A program made the translations under genes and the position numbers. Shown here in pieces: positions 26,536 through 34,291 of a DNA stretch of 64,000 nt (position 1 is its first letter; each line of letters starts with the position of its first letter). Source of the DNA: CALMFG01 sp963666035 (lineage in GTDB: Bacteria; Bacillota; Clostridia; Christensenellales; CALMFG01); NCBI GenBank assembly GCA_963666035.2, contig CAXXJI010000016.1, forward strand, positions 138,419 to 202,418. The letters run 5' to 3'. A model generated the notes under the pieces. That model saw only the letters and a program-made list of their open reading frames with translations. It had not been told where the DNA came from and did not search any database.

Positions 26536-27193
26536 TATCAGTTTAAGCGACATCAAGACCAACCAGAAGATAGAAACAATGATCCACCACTCCAATCAGT
26601 GTTTGGAAGCCATCGGATACACCGATCACGGCCCGCGGCATGTAGGCTATGTTTCAAAAATTGCCGGTAATATTTTGGAACAACTCGGTTTTGAACCCCG
26701 GCGTGTAGAGCTGGCGAAAATCGCCGGATGGGTGCACGACGTCGGCAACATGGTCAACCGGAAACATCACGGACTGCTTTCATCGGTTCTGCTTTTTCCC
26801 GTTCTCACCGAAGCGGGGATGGACTTTGAAGAGGTCTGCGACGTGTGTTCGGCGATCGGCAACCACGAAGAGGAAACAGGGCAGACGGTCAGCGATATAT
26901 CGGCGGCGCTGATTATTGCGGACAAGGTCGATGCGCACAAAGCGCGGGTGCGCCTTAAAAAATATAATCCGGAAGATATTCATGATCGGGTGAATTTTGC
27001 CATTAAGGCTACATCCATGCATGTGGATAATGAGAATAGAGTGATTGCTATTGATTACACCATGGACAGCACTTCCTCAATCACAGAGTTTTTGGAGATA
27101 TACCTAAAGCGTATGCGGATGTGCGAACGTGCGGCAAAGTACCTTGGGTGTACATTTGCGCTCAGCTTTAACAGTGTGCGCATCAACATGTAA
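26528..27193 (+). CDS. HD domain protein
   Basis: A 221-residue HD-superfamily metal-dependent phosphohydrolase candidate. The motifs are TDHGPRHVGYV (first His), GWVHDVGNM (the HD pair, near residue 73), then AIGNHEE and IADKVDAHKARV, the expected later His and Asp ligands. The set suggests an active enzyme; the substrate (nucleotide, cyclic nucleotide or other phosphate ester) is unknown. I choose ATG 26528, preceded by GGGGAAACGG and starting where homology begins. It overlaps the acidic-tail gene by 8 bp, which points to coupled translation. Confidence 0.8.
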   Translation: MSDISLSDIKTNQKIETMIHHSNQCLEAIGYTDHGPRHVGYVSKIAGNILEQLGFEPRRVELAKIAGWVHDVGNMVNRKHHGLLSSVLLFPVLTEAGMDFEEVCDVCSAIGNHEEETGQTVSDISAALIIADKVDAHKARVRLKKYNPEDIHDRVNFAIKATSMHVDNENRVIAIDYTMDSTSSITEFLEIYLKRMRMCERAAKYLGCTFALSFNSVRINM

Positions 27194-27215
27194 TTTTAAA
27201 TTTTAAGGAGACAAT

Positions 27216-28349
27216 TTGACCTATCGATTATATGCCGCATGTTCCTTTGGTTTGGAAGCGGTGGTGAAGCATGAGTGTGAGACACTGGGTTTTTCTGAAA
27301 TTTCGGCATTTGACGCAAGAGTTTATTTCAGCACAGACGCGGAAGGAATTGCGCGGGCCAATCTTTGGCTTCGAAGCGCTGACCGCGTTTATTTGGTGCT
27401 GGATGAATTTGAAGCAATGGACTTTGAAGCGCTTTATCAAGGAGTGAAAAAAATCGCTTGGGCGGATTTCATTGGCAGGGACGATGCTTTCCCGGTCACC
27501 GGGGATTCGGTGCGCTCGGCGCTTTTCAGCGTCAGCGATGTACAGAAAATTGCAAAAAGAGCGATCGTGGATACTCTGGCGGCGACATATGGCCAGAAAG
27601 TATTTGCCGAGATCGAAAACAAGATTCCTGTGCATATCGCGATTTTAAAGGATCAAGTCAGTGTGCTGATTAACACTTCCGGCGCGGGGCTGAACAGGCG
27701 GGGATACCGACGGCTGAATGCCGAAGCCCCTTTGCGGGAGACGTTGGCCGCGGGGCTTTTGGATATTGCACGCTACAGCGGCGGCCCGTTTTATGACCCG
27801 ATGTGTGGCTCGGGAACCATCGCCATCGAAGCCGCAATGATCGCCAAGCATATCGCGCCGGGGTTGCAGCGAAAGTTTGCCTTTGAATCATTTCCTTTTT
27901 TGGATAATCCGCGGTTTGATGAGATACGCGGGGATGCCAAAGCCAGCATCATCAAAGGTGCGGTGCCTGTTTTTGCTTCGGATGTGGACGAAAATGTGCT
28001 GGAATTAGCAAAGGTGCACGCCAAAACCGCAGGTGTTTTTGACCATATCAAAATCTATAAAGCGGATATCCGAACAGCGCTGGCGGACGAGCCGGAAGGT
28101 ATTTTGGTGACCAATCCACCTTATGCGGTCAGGATGGGGGAAAAAAAAGAAACCGAAAGACTCTATCATAAGATGGGTGACTGCATCCTGAAAAACCCCT
28201 ATCTTAAAGCGTTCATCATCTCGGCGGATATGGGCTTTGAAAAACATTTTGGTAAACCAGCAGACAAGAAGCGAAAGCTGTATAACGGCAGTATCAAATG
28301 CAATTACTATCAGTATTTTCGCGGGAAAAAGAGAAAGGACAGTGAGTAG
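27216..28349 (+). CDS. THUMP-domain class I SAM-dependent RNA methyltransferase (RlmL/YpsC type)
   Basis: A 377-residue enzyme with an N-terminal ferredoxin-like/THUMP RNA-binding part (about 1-160) and a Rossmann methyltransferase. SAM motif I is DPMCGSGTIAIEAAMIA near residue 190, and motif IV is VTNPPYAVRMGE near 300, the NPPY type used for exocyclic amino-group methylation. This matches YpsC/RlmL-like 23S rRNA guanine-N2 methyltransferases. The C-terminal FRGKKRKDSE tail is basic. The start is TTG 27216 with AAGGAG 7 nt ahead. Exact target nucleotide is inferred only. Confidence 0.86.
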   Translation: MTYRLYAACSFGLEAVVKHECETLGFSEISAFDARVYFSTDAEGIARANLWLRSADRVYLVLDEFEAMDFEALYQGVKKIAWADFIGRDDAFPVTGDSVRSALFSVSDVQKIAKRAIVDTLAATYGQKVFAEIENKIPVHIAILKDQVSVLINTSGAGLNRRGYRRLNAEAPLRETLAAGLLDIARYSGGPFYDPMCGSGTIAIEAAMIAKHIAPGLQRKFAFESFPFLDNPRFDEIRGDAKASIIKGAVPVFASDVDENVLELAKVHAKTAGVFDHIKIYKADIRTALADEPEGILVTNPPYAVRMGEKKETERLYHKMGDCILKNPYLKAFIISADMGFEKHFGKPADKKRKLYNGSIKCNYYQYFRGKKRKDSE

Positions 28350-28356
28350 AAAAGGT

Positions 28357-28385
28357 TTGACAGACGAGGGGTAGTTATGTTAAAT
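28357..28385 (+). promoter_or_regulatory. Promoter of the infC-rpmI-rplT operon
   Basis: TTGACA at 28357-28362, a 17-bp spacer and TTAAAT at 28380-28385, close to the stop of the upstream methyltransferase gene. Confidence 0.55.
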
Positions 28386-28389
28386 TATT

Positions 28390-28521
28390 AAAGCTGGAAG
28401 CAGAAACGCCCGTTTCTCACCTGTCGGCGAAATTGAGCCAGGCAGTGTTGCAAAGAACCAAAAGTTTTTTTAAGATGGTTTTTTATATGAGCGGGCAGCT
28501 TTCGAAAGCTGGTCGTTTTTT
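28390..28521 (+). ncRNA. L20-type leader of infC with attenuator
   Basis: The 200-bp untranslated region before infC holds an early hairpin (AGAAAC at 28402-28407, GTTTCT at 28412-28417, loop GCCC) followed by CACCTG. This resembles the start of L20 leaders in Bacillota. It ends in a terminator hairpin. In that system, ribosomal protein L20 binds the leader and causes premature termination of its own operon. Assignment is by position and partial pattern, not by covariance model. Confidence 0.6.
28491..28521 (+). terminator. Attenuator hairpin upstream of infC
   Basis: A perfect 16-nt palindrome CAGCTTTCGAAAGCTG at 28496-28511, flanked by further weak pairs and followed by six T (28516-28521), 57 bp before the infC start. 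It would stop transcription before the genes unless prevented. Confidence 0.75.
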
Positions 28522-28578
28522 ATATGTGAAAAACACTAGAGGGATATGTGATACGGTACAGTATTGGAGGTGTTACCC

Positions 28579-29088
28579 ATCGCAAACGAAATGCTGATTA
28601 ACGAACAAATCAGAGTAAGAGAAATCCGGCTGATCGGATCGGACGGAGAACAGATTGGAATTAAACCCATCAACGAGGCCAGAGCGCTTGCGGAAGATGA
28701 AGGGCTGGATCTCGTGATGATGAGCCCAAATGCAAAGCCGCCAGTCTGCAAGATTATGGACTACGGCAAATTCCGCTTTGAACAGGCTAAAAAGGCAAAG
28801 GAAGCCAAGAAAAACCAAAAAGTGATCGAGCTTAAGGAAATGCGGCTTTCGGCCACCATTGATGTGCATGACATGCAGGTGAAGGCCAAAAACGTCAACA
28901 AATTCTTACAGGCGGGGGACAAGGTGAAGGTTTCTATCCGCTTTAAAGGCAGACAGATGGCCCATACCGAAAATGGTAAGGCAGTCATGGACAAATTTGA
29001 AGAGATGATTAGCGAGTATGGAGTGGTTGAAAAAAACGCTAAACTTGAAGGCAGAAATATGTTCATGATTTTAGCTCCAAAAAGTTAA
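28579..29088 (+). CDS. infC: Translation initiation factor IF-3 (apparent ATC start)
   Basis: IF-3 binds the 30S subunit and polices start-codon choice. The product of about 169 residues has the usual LINEQIRVREIRLIG start, a KAKEAKKNQ linker and the C-terminal DKVKVSIRFKGRQMAH motif. The strong Shine-Dalgarno GGAGGTG (28566-28572) is 6 nt before ATC at 28579. The in-frame TTG 28564 lies upstream of it, and the first ATG (28591) is 18 nt away. ATC is therefore the best start. IF-3 genes are known for such rare codons, used for autoregulation. It leads the infC-rpmI-rplT operon. Confidence 0.9.
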   Translation: MANEMLINEQIRVREIRLIGSDGEQIGIKPINEARALAEDEGLDLVMMSPNAKPPVCKIMDYGKFRFEQAKKAKEAKKNQKVIELKEMRLSATIDVHDMQVKAKNVNKFLQAGDKVKVSIRFKGRQMAHTENGKAVMDKFEEMISEYGVVEKNAKLEGRNMFMILAPKS

Positions 29089-29126
29089 TATATAAGTTTT
29101 TCTTAAAAGCAAGGAGGGCACGAAGC

Positions 29127-29324
29127 ATGCCAAAGATTAAAACACACAGGGGCGCGGCAAAACGATTTTCTTTGACAAAATCGGGCAAAGTGAAGCGCAA
29201 ACAGGCTTACAAAAGCCATATTTTGAATCATAAATCGGCCAAGAGGAAGAGAAACCTCCGCAAAGGCACCTATATTTCGCCGCAGGAAGAAAAGAACGTA
29301 CGCGTTCTGATTCCTTACAAGTAA
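29127..29324 (+). CDS. rpmI: 50S ribosomal protein L35
   Basis: A 65-residue, very basic ribosomal protein with the hallmark MPKIKTHRGAAKRF start and HILNHKSAKRKRNLRKG. It follows infC by 38 bp with a strong AAGGAGGGC Shine-Dalgarno, and precedes rplT in the conserved order. Confidence 0.97.
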   Translation: MPKIKTHRGAAKRFSLTKSGKVKRKQAYKSHILNHKSAKRKRNLRKGTYISPQEEKNVRVLIPYK

Positions 29325-29353
29325 GCGCTTAAAAGCAGAGGAGGTAAGAAAAA

Positions 29354-29710
29354 ATGGCGAGAGTTAAAAGAGCAGTAAACGCAAGCAAGAAAAAAAGAAA
29401 AGTGATGAAGCTTGCCAAAGGTTATTTTGGCGCAAAATCCAAACAATATAAGACTGCATCACAGGCCGTGATGCGTTCGATGAGTTACGCTTATGTGGGC
29501 AGAAAGCTGAAAAAGCGTGATTTTAGAAAACTTTGGATCATCCGTATCAACGCAGCGGCAAGACTGAATGGTCTCAGCTATTCCAGATTGATTAACGGTC
29601 TGAAACTGGCTGGTGTTGATATCAACCGTAAGATGCTTTCTGAGATGGCGATCAGCGACCCAGAGGCTTTTGCTCAGGTGGCGGAAGTAGCCAAAAAGAA
29701 ATTGGCCTAA
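29354..29710 (+). CDS. rplT: 50S ribosomal protein L20
   Basis: A 118-residue, strongly basic protein with MARVKRAVNASKKKRK, the KGYFGAKSKQYKTA segment and LWIIRINAAARLNGLSYS. L20 is needed for early 50S assembly and probably represses its own operon through the leader upstream of infC. ATG 29354 is preceded by GGAGGTAAG. A bidirectional terminator follows. Confidence 0.97.
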   Translation: MARVKRAVNASKKKRKVMKLAKGYFGAKSKQYKTASQAVMRSMSYAYVGRKLKKRDFRKLWIIRINAAARLNGLSYSRLINGLKLAGVDINRKMLSEMAISDPEAFAQVAEVAKKKLA

Positions 29711-29742
29711 TCAAACCGCTTTGAGAAAAATTATAAAAAAAT

Positions 29743-29774
29743 CGACGTCATCAACAGTGGCGCCGTTTTTTTTT
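29743..29774 (+). terminator. Bidirectional terminator between rplT and tmcAL
   Basis: An 8-position stem (CGACGTCA at 29743-29750 with TGGCGCCG at 29758-29765; one mismatch, one G-T) with a 7-nt loop. It is flanked by an A-run on the left and nine T on the right, so it can serve both converging genes. Confidence 0.7.
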
Positions 29775-29791
29775 ATACATTTATTGAATTA

Positions 29792-31009
29792 TTATATTGT
29801 CTCGGTCAATGTTTTCTGAGTAAAATCCTGTCCGCTTGAGAAAAACTTTGGGTCTTTTTGAACCAGCGCGTATATATCGCCGGCGCGGATATCCAAACTG
29901 ACAAACGGGTCGTTTTCCAGACCCGCGGCACTGTGAAACAGATTGATCTTTGTATTCTTGGCAAAATGAGACATAAGATGATCGGCTTTTGTATGGTAGG
30001 CGAGCACTTTAATGTGGGTCGGGTCATGATGATCGGCATATTCAGTCAACTCGCGAGAGATGCCCAAAAGAATATAGGCCAATATGCGCTGGATACGGGT
30101 TTGGGTGTAGCGTTTGGTTTTGATTTTTTTCACCAGATCATGATAGTCTTTTGCGGTGTTGGATGCGGCTTTGATACGGTTTTCCAGCCCCTCGGACACA
30201 TCAGGAGTTTTCGCGATCTCGGCGGCCGTCATTCTGCGGATGGCGTAGATGATCTCTTTAAAGAAGTCTTGCGGAGAAACCGGCATAAATCCACTGTCCA
30301 GCAAATCTGCATAGATATCGTATGCGGGTTTTGGGACATTGGCGAGCACCGCATCATCCAAACCCTTTTTAAAAATATGTTTTCGAATCGCCGTGGCACT
30401 GGAGAGCGAGAGCGAGAGTGTTTGGTCATTATATTCATCACCCGTGCGTCTGATGACGGTGGGGGTGATTTCCGAATTTAATCGACTTAAAGCCTTGAGA
30501 TACTCCAGACCCAAAATGGCGTTGGAGCCTGTCAACAGCATACTGATTTTTGGATCGCTGAGATAGTTTTCCAAAGCCTTGCTTCGGGAAGCGGGATAGG
30601 AGATGCCCTGGTCGAGATTGGTTTTTAATAGTGCGCGGTATTGCTGGGGTTCTTCTAAAAGCACTTCGGACAGCGCTTTGAGTTGATGGATGTCATCTGT
30701 CTCAGAACCGAAAGACAGCACATCAATATTCAAGTCTTGCAAAATCCGGACACTGCCGCAGGCAAATCCTTCGGCGGAACGCAGCGCGTAAATTGAAGGG
30801 AGCTCCAAAACCAAATCGGCACCACAGGCCACGGCCGCTTGCGCGCGATGCCATTTATCAAATATGGCGGGCTCGCCGCGCTGGACAAAAGCGCCGCTTA
30901 AAAGACAGACCACGTGGTCGCATCCCGAGATTTCTCTGGTTTTTTGGATATGATATGCGTGACCGGCATGAAATGGGTTATATTCAGCTATTATTGCGCA
31001 AATTCTCAT
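29792..31009 (-). CDS. tmcAL: tRNA(Met) cytidine acetate ligase TmcAL
   Basis: TmcAL (YlbM) forms N4-acetylcytidine at the wobble base of elongator tRNA-Met using acetate and ATP. The 405-residue protein starts MRICAIIAEYNPFHAGH, containing the nucleotidyltransferase HxGH-type motif, followed by LLSGAFVQRGEPAIFDKW and ADLVLELPSIYALRSAE, all characteristic. The later part has LTGSNAILGLEYLKAL. It is the only complete minus-strand gene in the window, facing rplT and divergent from pta. ATG at 31009 has AAAGG upstream. Acetate use ties loosely to the neighbouring pta-ackA pair. Confidence 0.93.
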   Translation of the reverse strand: MRICAIIAEYNPFHAGHAYHIQKTREISGCDHVVCLLSGAFVQRGEPAIFDKWHRAQAAVACGADLVLELPSIYALRSAEGFACGSVRILQDLNIDVLSFGSETDDIHQLKALSEVLLEEPQQYRALLKTNLDQGISYPASRSKALENYLSDPKISMLLTGSNAILGLEYLKALSRLNSEITPTVIRRTGDEYNDQTLSLSLSSATAIRKHIFKKGLDDAVLANVPKPAYDIYADLLDSGFMPVSPQDFFKEIIYAIRRMTAAEIAKTPDVSEGLENRIKAASNTAKDYHDLVKKIKTKRYTQTRIQRILAYILLGISRELTEYADHHDPTHIKVLAYHTKADHLMSHFAKNTKINLFHSAAGLENDPFVSLDIRAGDIYALVQKDPKFFSSGQDFTQKTLTETI

Positions 31010-31060
31010 AATTTTCGCCTTTTCAAATCCGAGTAAACTATGTATAATGAAAATTGTTTG

Positions 31061-31089
31061 TTTACAACATCTTTATTAACTAGTATATC
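31061..31089 (+). promoter_or_regulatory. Promoter of pta-ackA
   Basis: TTTACA at 31061-31066, a 17-bp spacer and TATATC at 31084-31089, about 60 bp before the pta start. No clear promoter for the divergent tmcAL was found in the same gap. Confidence 0.5.
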
Positions 31090-31149
31090 AAATTTATTTT
31101 ATGATAAGAAGCGAATTTTTATCGATCTTGAAGGGAGCACCAAAACGAC

Positions 31150-32145
31150 ATGGGACTAATGGACGACATCAAAGCCAAAGCAAAAGCGGATATCAAACGC
31201 ATCTGCCTGCCTGAAGGGACTGAAGAAAGAACCATCAAGGCGGCTGAAACCATATCCAAGGAAGGCATCGCCGAAGTGATTCTGCTGGGAGACGAAGCAG
31301 AAATTAAAAAGCTTTCAGCGGGTTTGGATTACAGCAATGTGACCATCATTGACCCGAAGACAGACAGCAGACTGGAAGCCTACGCAAACGCGTTTTATGA
31401 GATGCGTAAACAAAAAGGTGTGACAAAAGAATCCGCACTGGAGACGATGAAAGATACACTTTACTTCGCTGTCATGATGATCAAACAAGGCGAAGCAGAC
31501 GGCATGGTGGCCGGCGCCATCAACACCACGGGCAACACATTAAGACCCGCACTTCAAATTATCAAAACCGCACCCGGCATATCGGTGGTTTCCTCCTCAT
31601 TCATTATGGAAGTTGATAAAAAAGAATACGGAAAGAACGGTGTTCTGATTTTTGCTGACTGTGCAGTCAATATTTGTCCTACAGCCGAACAGCTGGCGGC
31701 GATTGCAGTGTCTTCGGCCGAAACTGCCAAAACTTTGGCGGGTATGGAGCCCAAAGTGGCGATGCTGTCTTTCTCAACCAAAGGCAGTGCAAAACATGAG
31801 CTGGTAGACAAGGTGACCGAAGCGACAAGCATCGTTAAAACGTTAGCGCCGAATCTGAACGTGGACGGCGAACTGCAGGCGGATGCCGCACTGGTGGACA
31901 AGGTGGGCAAACTGAAATCTCCTGGCAGCACGGTGGCGGGCGAAGCGAATGTATTGGTTTTCCCGGATTTGCAGGCGGGCAATATTGGATACAAATTGGT
32001 GCAGCGTTTGGCAGGCGCCGAAGCGATCGGACCCATTTGTCAGGGGCTGGCTAAACCGGTGAATGACTTGAGCCGCGGATGTGATGTGGATGATATCGTC
32101 AGTGTGGTGGCGATCACAGCGGTGCAAGCTCAGAATATGGCGTAA
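31150..32145 (+). CDS. pta: Phosphate acetyltransferase
   Basis: Pta converts acetyl-CoA and phosphate to acetyl phosphate, the first step of acetate fermentation. The 331-residue protein is the short, catalytic-domain-only type. Recognisable segments are ICLPEGTEERTIKAAE at the start, DGMVAGAINTTGNTLRPALQ near residue 120, MLSFSTKGSAKHE near 205 and VLVFPDLQAGNIGYKLVQR near 280. ATG 31150 has GGGAG at a rather long distance; a second ATG is 9 bp downstream. ackA follows 43 bp later, giving a complete route to acetate and ATP. Confidence 0.95.
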   Translation: MGLMDDIKAKAKADIKRICLPEGTEERTIKAAETISKEGIAEVILLGDEAEIKKLSAGLDYSNVTIIDPKTDSRLEAYANAFYEMRKQKGVTKESALETMKDTLYFAVMMIKQGEADGMVAGAINTTGNTLRPALQIIKTAPGISVVSSSFIMEVDKKEYGKNGVLIFADCAVNICPTAEQLAAIAVSSAETAKTLAGMEPKVAMLSFSTKGSAKHELVDKVTEATSIVKTLAPNLNVDGELQADAALVDKVGKLKSPGSTVAGEANVLVFPDLQAGNIGYKLVQRLAGAEAIGPICQGLAKPVNDLSRGCDVDDIVSVVAITAVQAQNMA

Positions 32146-32188
32146 ATAAAAGCTTTTTGATTAAAGATATGGAAAGAGAGAATATAAA

Positions 32189-33385
32189 ATGAATGTTTTG
32201 GTAGTCAACGCAGGCTCGTCATCGCTTAAATATAAGCTGATTAATATGAGTGATGAATCGGTACTTGCAAAGGGAATTGTAGAGCGGATTGGTTTTGAAG
32301 GAACGATCTTGAAACATCAGAAGGATGAGGATACCAAGGTTCAGGTAAAAAAAGAATTAAAGGATCATACCGAGGCGTTTAAGCTGGTGGTGGAAGCACT
32401 GACCAGTCCGGAACACGGTGTGATTGCATCCATGGACGAAATCACTGCGGTGGGGCATCGTGTGCTTCATGCCGGTGAAAAGTATGCAGGTTCTTTTATT
32501 ATCGATGACAAGGTGATTGAAGCGGTTGAGGAGTATTCAATATTTGGACCGCTGCACAATCCAGCCAACCTGATGGGCATCAGAGCCTGTCAGAAGATTA
32601 TGCCGAATGTACCGATGGTGGCCGTTTTTGATACGGCATTTCATCAGACGATGCCTAAAAAGGCGTATATCTACGGTTTGCCGTATGAATTATATTCAAA
32701 AATGAAAATCCGCCGTTATGGATTCCATGGCACTTCACATGCGTACGTGGCTGAAAGAGCCGCGAAAATGGTGGGCAAAAAACCCGAAGAATTGAAAACC
32801 GTCAGCTGCCACTTGGGCAACGGCGCTTCGGTTTGTGCGATTGACAAAGGTAAAAGCGTGGATACTTCCATGGGACTGACGCCTTTGGAAGGACTTATTA
32901 TGGGAACACGGTGTGGCAGCATTGACCCGGCGATTATCGAATTTTTGATGAACGAAAAGGGTATGGACATCAACGAAACCATCACCTACCTTAACAAAGA
33001 ATCCGGAGTGCTCGGCATTTCGGGTGTCAGCTCTGATTTTAGAGATCTATGGATTGCTTGGGATAATGAGAAAAATGAGCGCGCTAAAATTGCATTGGAC
33101 GCATTTTGTTACAGCGTTAAAAAGTATATCGGCGCTTATGCGGCGGCCATGGGCGGATTGGATGTGATCGCGATTACAGCGGGTATCGGCGAGAATGACC
33201 CGCGTGTGCGTGAGATGATCACCGAAGGGCTGGAATTTCTAGGCGCGAAGTTTGATGCTTCAAAAAACAACTTTAAAGGTGAGGAACATGTGATTTCGGC
33301 TGATGATTCCAAGGTCAAAATTGTCTGTGTGGCCACCGATGAGGAACTGAGAATTGCGCAGGAAACCAAAGCGCTTTGCTTGTAA
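32189..33385 (+). CDS. ackA: Acetate kinase
   Basis: AckA transfers phosphate from acetyl phosphate to ADP, yielding acetate and ATP. The 398-residue protein has VNAGSSSLKYKL at the N-terminus, AVGHRVLHAGEKY, the FDTAFHQTMP motif, GFHGTSHAYV near residue 175 and CHLGNGASVCAI near 207, all kinase signatures of the acetokinase family. ATG 32189 follows AAAGAGAG. It completes the Pta-AckA pathway. A consensus promoter for the next operon sits just after the stop. Confidence 0.97.
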   Translation: MNVLVVNAGSSSLKYKLINMSDESVLAKGIVERIGFEGTILKHQKDEDTKVQVKKELKDHTEAFKLVVEALTSPEHGVIASMDEITAVGHRVLHAGEKYAGSFIIDDKVIEAVEEYSIFGPLHNPANLMGIRACQKIMPNVPMVAVFDTAFHQTMPKKAYIYGLPYELYSKMKIRRYGFHGTSHAYVAERAAKMVGKKPEELKTVSCHLGNGASVCAIDKGKSVDTSMGLTPLEGLIMGTRCGSIDPAIIEFLMNEKGMDINETITYLNKESGVLGISGVSSDFRDLWIAWDNEKNERAKIALDAFCYSVKKYIGAYAAAMGGLDVIAITAGIGENDPRVREMITEGLEFLGAKFDASKNNFKGEEHVISADDSKVKIVCVATDEELRIAQETKALCL

Positions 33386-33392
33386 AAAAGGA

Positions 33393-33421
33393 TTGACATC
33401 TTTATCAAAGGAAATTATAAT
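33393..33421 (+). promoter_or_regulatory. Consensus promoter of yceD-rpmF
   Basis: TTGACA at 33393-33398, a 17-bp spacer and TATAAT at 33416-33421. Both hexamers and the spacing are perfect, the strongest promoter in the window by sequence. Confidence 0.8.
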
Positions 33422-33426
33422 TGAGG

Positions 33427-33464
33427 CTGTTGCTCTAAAAAAGCAAAATTTCTTTTGGCAGCAG
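33427..33464 (+). promoter_or_regulatory. Stem in the yceD 5' leader
   Basis: CTGTTGC at 33427-33433 can pair with GCAGCAG at 33458-33464 (one G-U). The stem begins near the expected transcription start and ends 4 nt before the ATG. No Shine-Dalgarno is visible between it and the start codon. Confidence 0.35.
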
Positions 33465-33468
33465 ACGA

Positions 33469-33963
33469 ATGAAAATTGATCTAACAAGAACTAAAGATGC
33501 GATTGGTGAAAGTTTTTCGTTTGAAATCTCGGAAGTTTTACCGGATTTTGAATATAACGGTACGACGTATCGTATCATTCAACCCGTTATCGTATCCGGT
33601 TTCTATCAACCCGGCGAGACCGAACTGATGGTGACAGCCGAGATCAGCGCTTGTCTTGCGGCACCCTGCGATCGGTGCGTCACGGAAACTGAAGTGGCGG
33701 TAGATGCCGCGATGGCCGAAGTTTTTTCACTTATTGATAGTGAAGAGACTTATCTATTTGCGGGAAATGATCTTGTGATTGACAAGGCAGTGATGGATAA
33801 CATCGTTTTAAACATGCCGATGCATGTTTTGTGCAGTGAGGATTGCAGAGGTTTGTGTCCGCACTGCGGAAAAGATAGAAACAAAGAAAATTGTGATTGC
33901 GAAACAGAGAAGAATAAAGCAAACAGCCCGTTTGCGGCATTGGACGGACTGTTTTCGGATTAA
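33469..33963 (+). CDS. yceD: YceD family protein (DUF177, rRNA accumulation protein)
   Basis: A 164-residue DUF177 protein. In many bacteria YceD is linked to 23S rRNA processing or accumulation and is encoded next to rpmF. The CxxC-type metal ligands appear near residue 62 (CDRCVTETE) and at the C-terminus in CSEDCRGLCPHCGKDR and NCDCE. ATG 33469 has no evident Shine-Dalgarno and lies just after a leader stem. rpmF follows 25 bp later. The pairing with rpmF and the later plsX is the classical arrangement. Confidence 0.88.
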   Translation: MKIDLTRTKDAIGESFSFEISEVLPDFEYNGTTYRIIQPVIVSGFYQPGETELMVTAEISACLAAPCDRCVTETEVAVDAAMAEVFSLIDSEETYLFAGNDLVIDKAVMDNIVLNMPMHVLCSEDCRGLCPHCGKDRNKENCDCETEKNKANSPFAALDGLFSD

Positions 33964-33988
33964 TAGTTTTTAAGGAGGTGTAAGCGAT

Positions 33989-34183
33989 ATGGCAGTACCA
34001 AAGAGAAGAACCTCGAAACAAAGAAAACGCACGAGAAAAGCACATTGGAAGCTGTCTTTACCGGGAATCAGCGAATGTCCGCAATGCAAGCAGCCTGTGT
34101 TGTCACACAGGGCATGCAAAAACTGTGGTTATTATAACGGCGTGAAGGTGATACCCGACAAAGTCAAGAAAGCGGCTGAATAG
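33989..34183 (+). CDS. rpmF: 50S ribosomal protein L32
   Basis: A 64-residue ribosomal protein with the standard MAVPKRRTSKQRKRTRKAH start and a zinc-binding pattern C-x2-C-x9-C-x2-C (CPQCKQPVLSHRACKNCG). Retaining all four cysteines marks the zinc-dependent form. ATG 33989 is preceded by AAGGAGGTG. A terminator follows before plsX. Confidence 0.97.
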   Translation: MAVPKRRTSKQRKRTRKAHWKLSLPGISECPQCKQPVLSHRACKNCGYYNGVKVIPDKVKKAAE

Positions 34184-34198
34184 AGAAGCGAAAAGCTG

Positions 34199-34226
34199 AA
34201 GGGCACATTGTTAATTGTGCCTTTTT
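34199..34226 (+). terminator. Terminator after rpmF
   Basis: A 9-bp stem (AAGGGCACA with TGTGCCTTT, one G-T) and 8-nt loop, continuing into a T-run. Confidence 0.75.
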
Positions 34227-34240
34227 CTCTTGAAAAAAAG

Positions 34241-34270
34241 ATGACAATCCCATATACTTTTAGCTAGTAT
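34241..34270 (+). promoter_or_regulatory. Promoter of plsX-acpP
   Basis: ATGACA at 34241-34246, an 18-bp spacer and TAGTAT at 34265-34270, 22 bp before the plsX start. Confidence 0.4.
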
Positions 34271-34291
34271 ACGGACTAAGGGTGAAAAATT

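Noticed and set aside
29858..30481. A 207-codon plus-strand frame opposite tmcAL
   Set aside because: tmcAL on the minus strand has full family homology; the plus-strand frame is its mirror.
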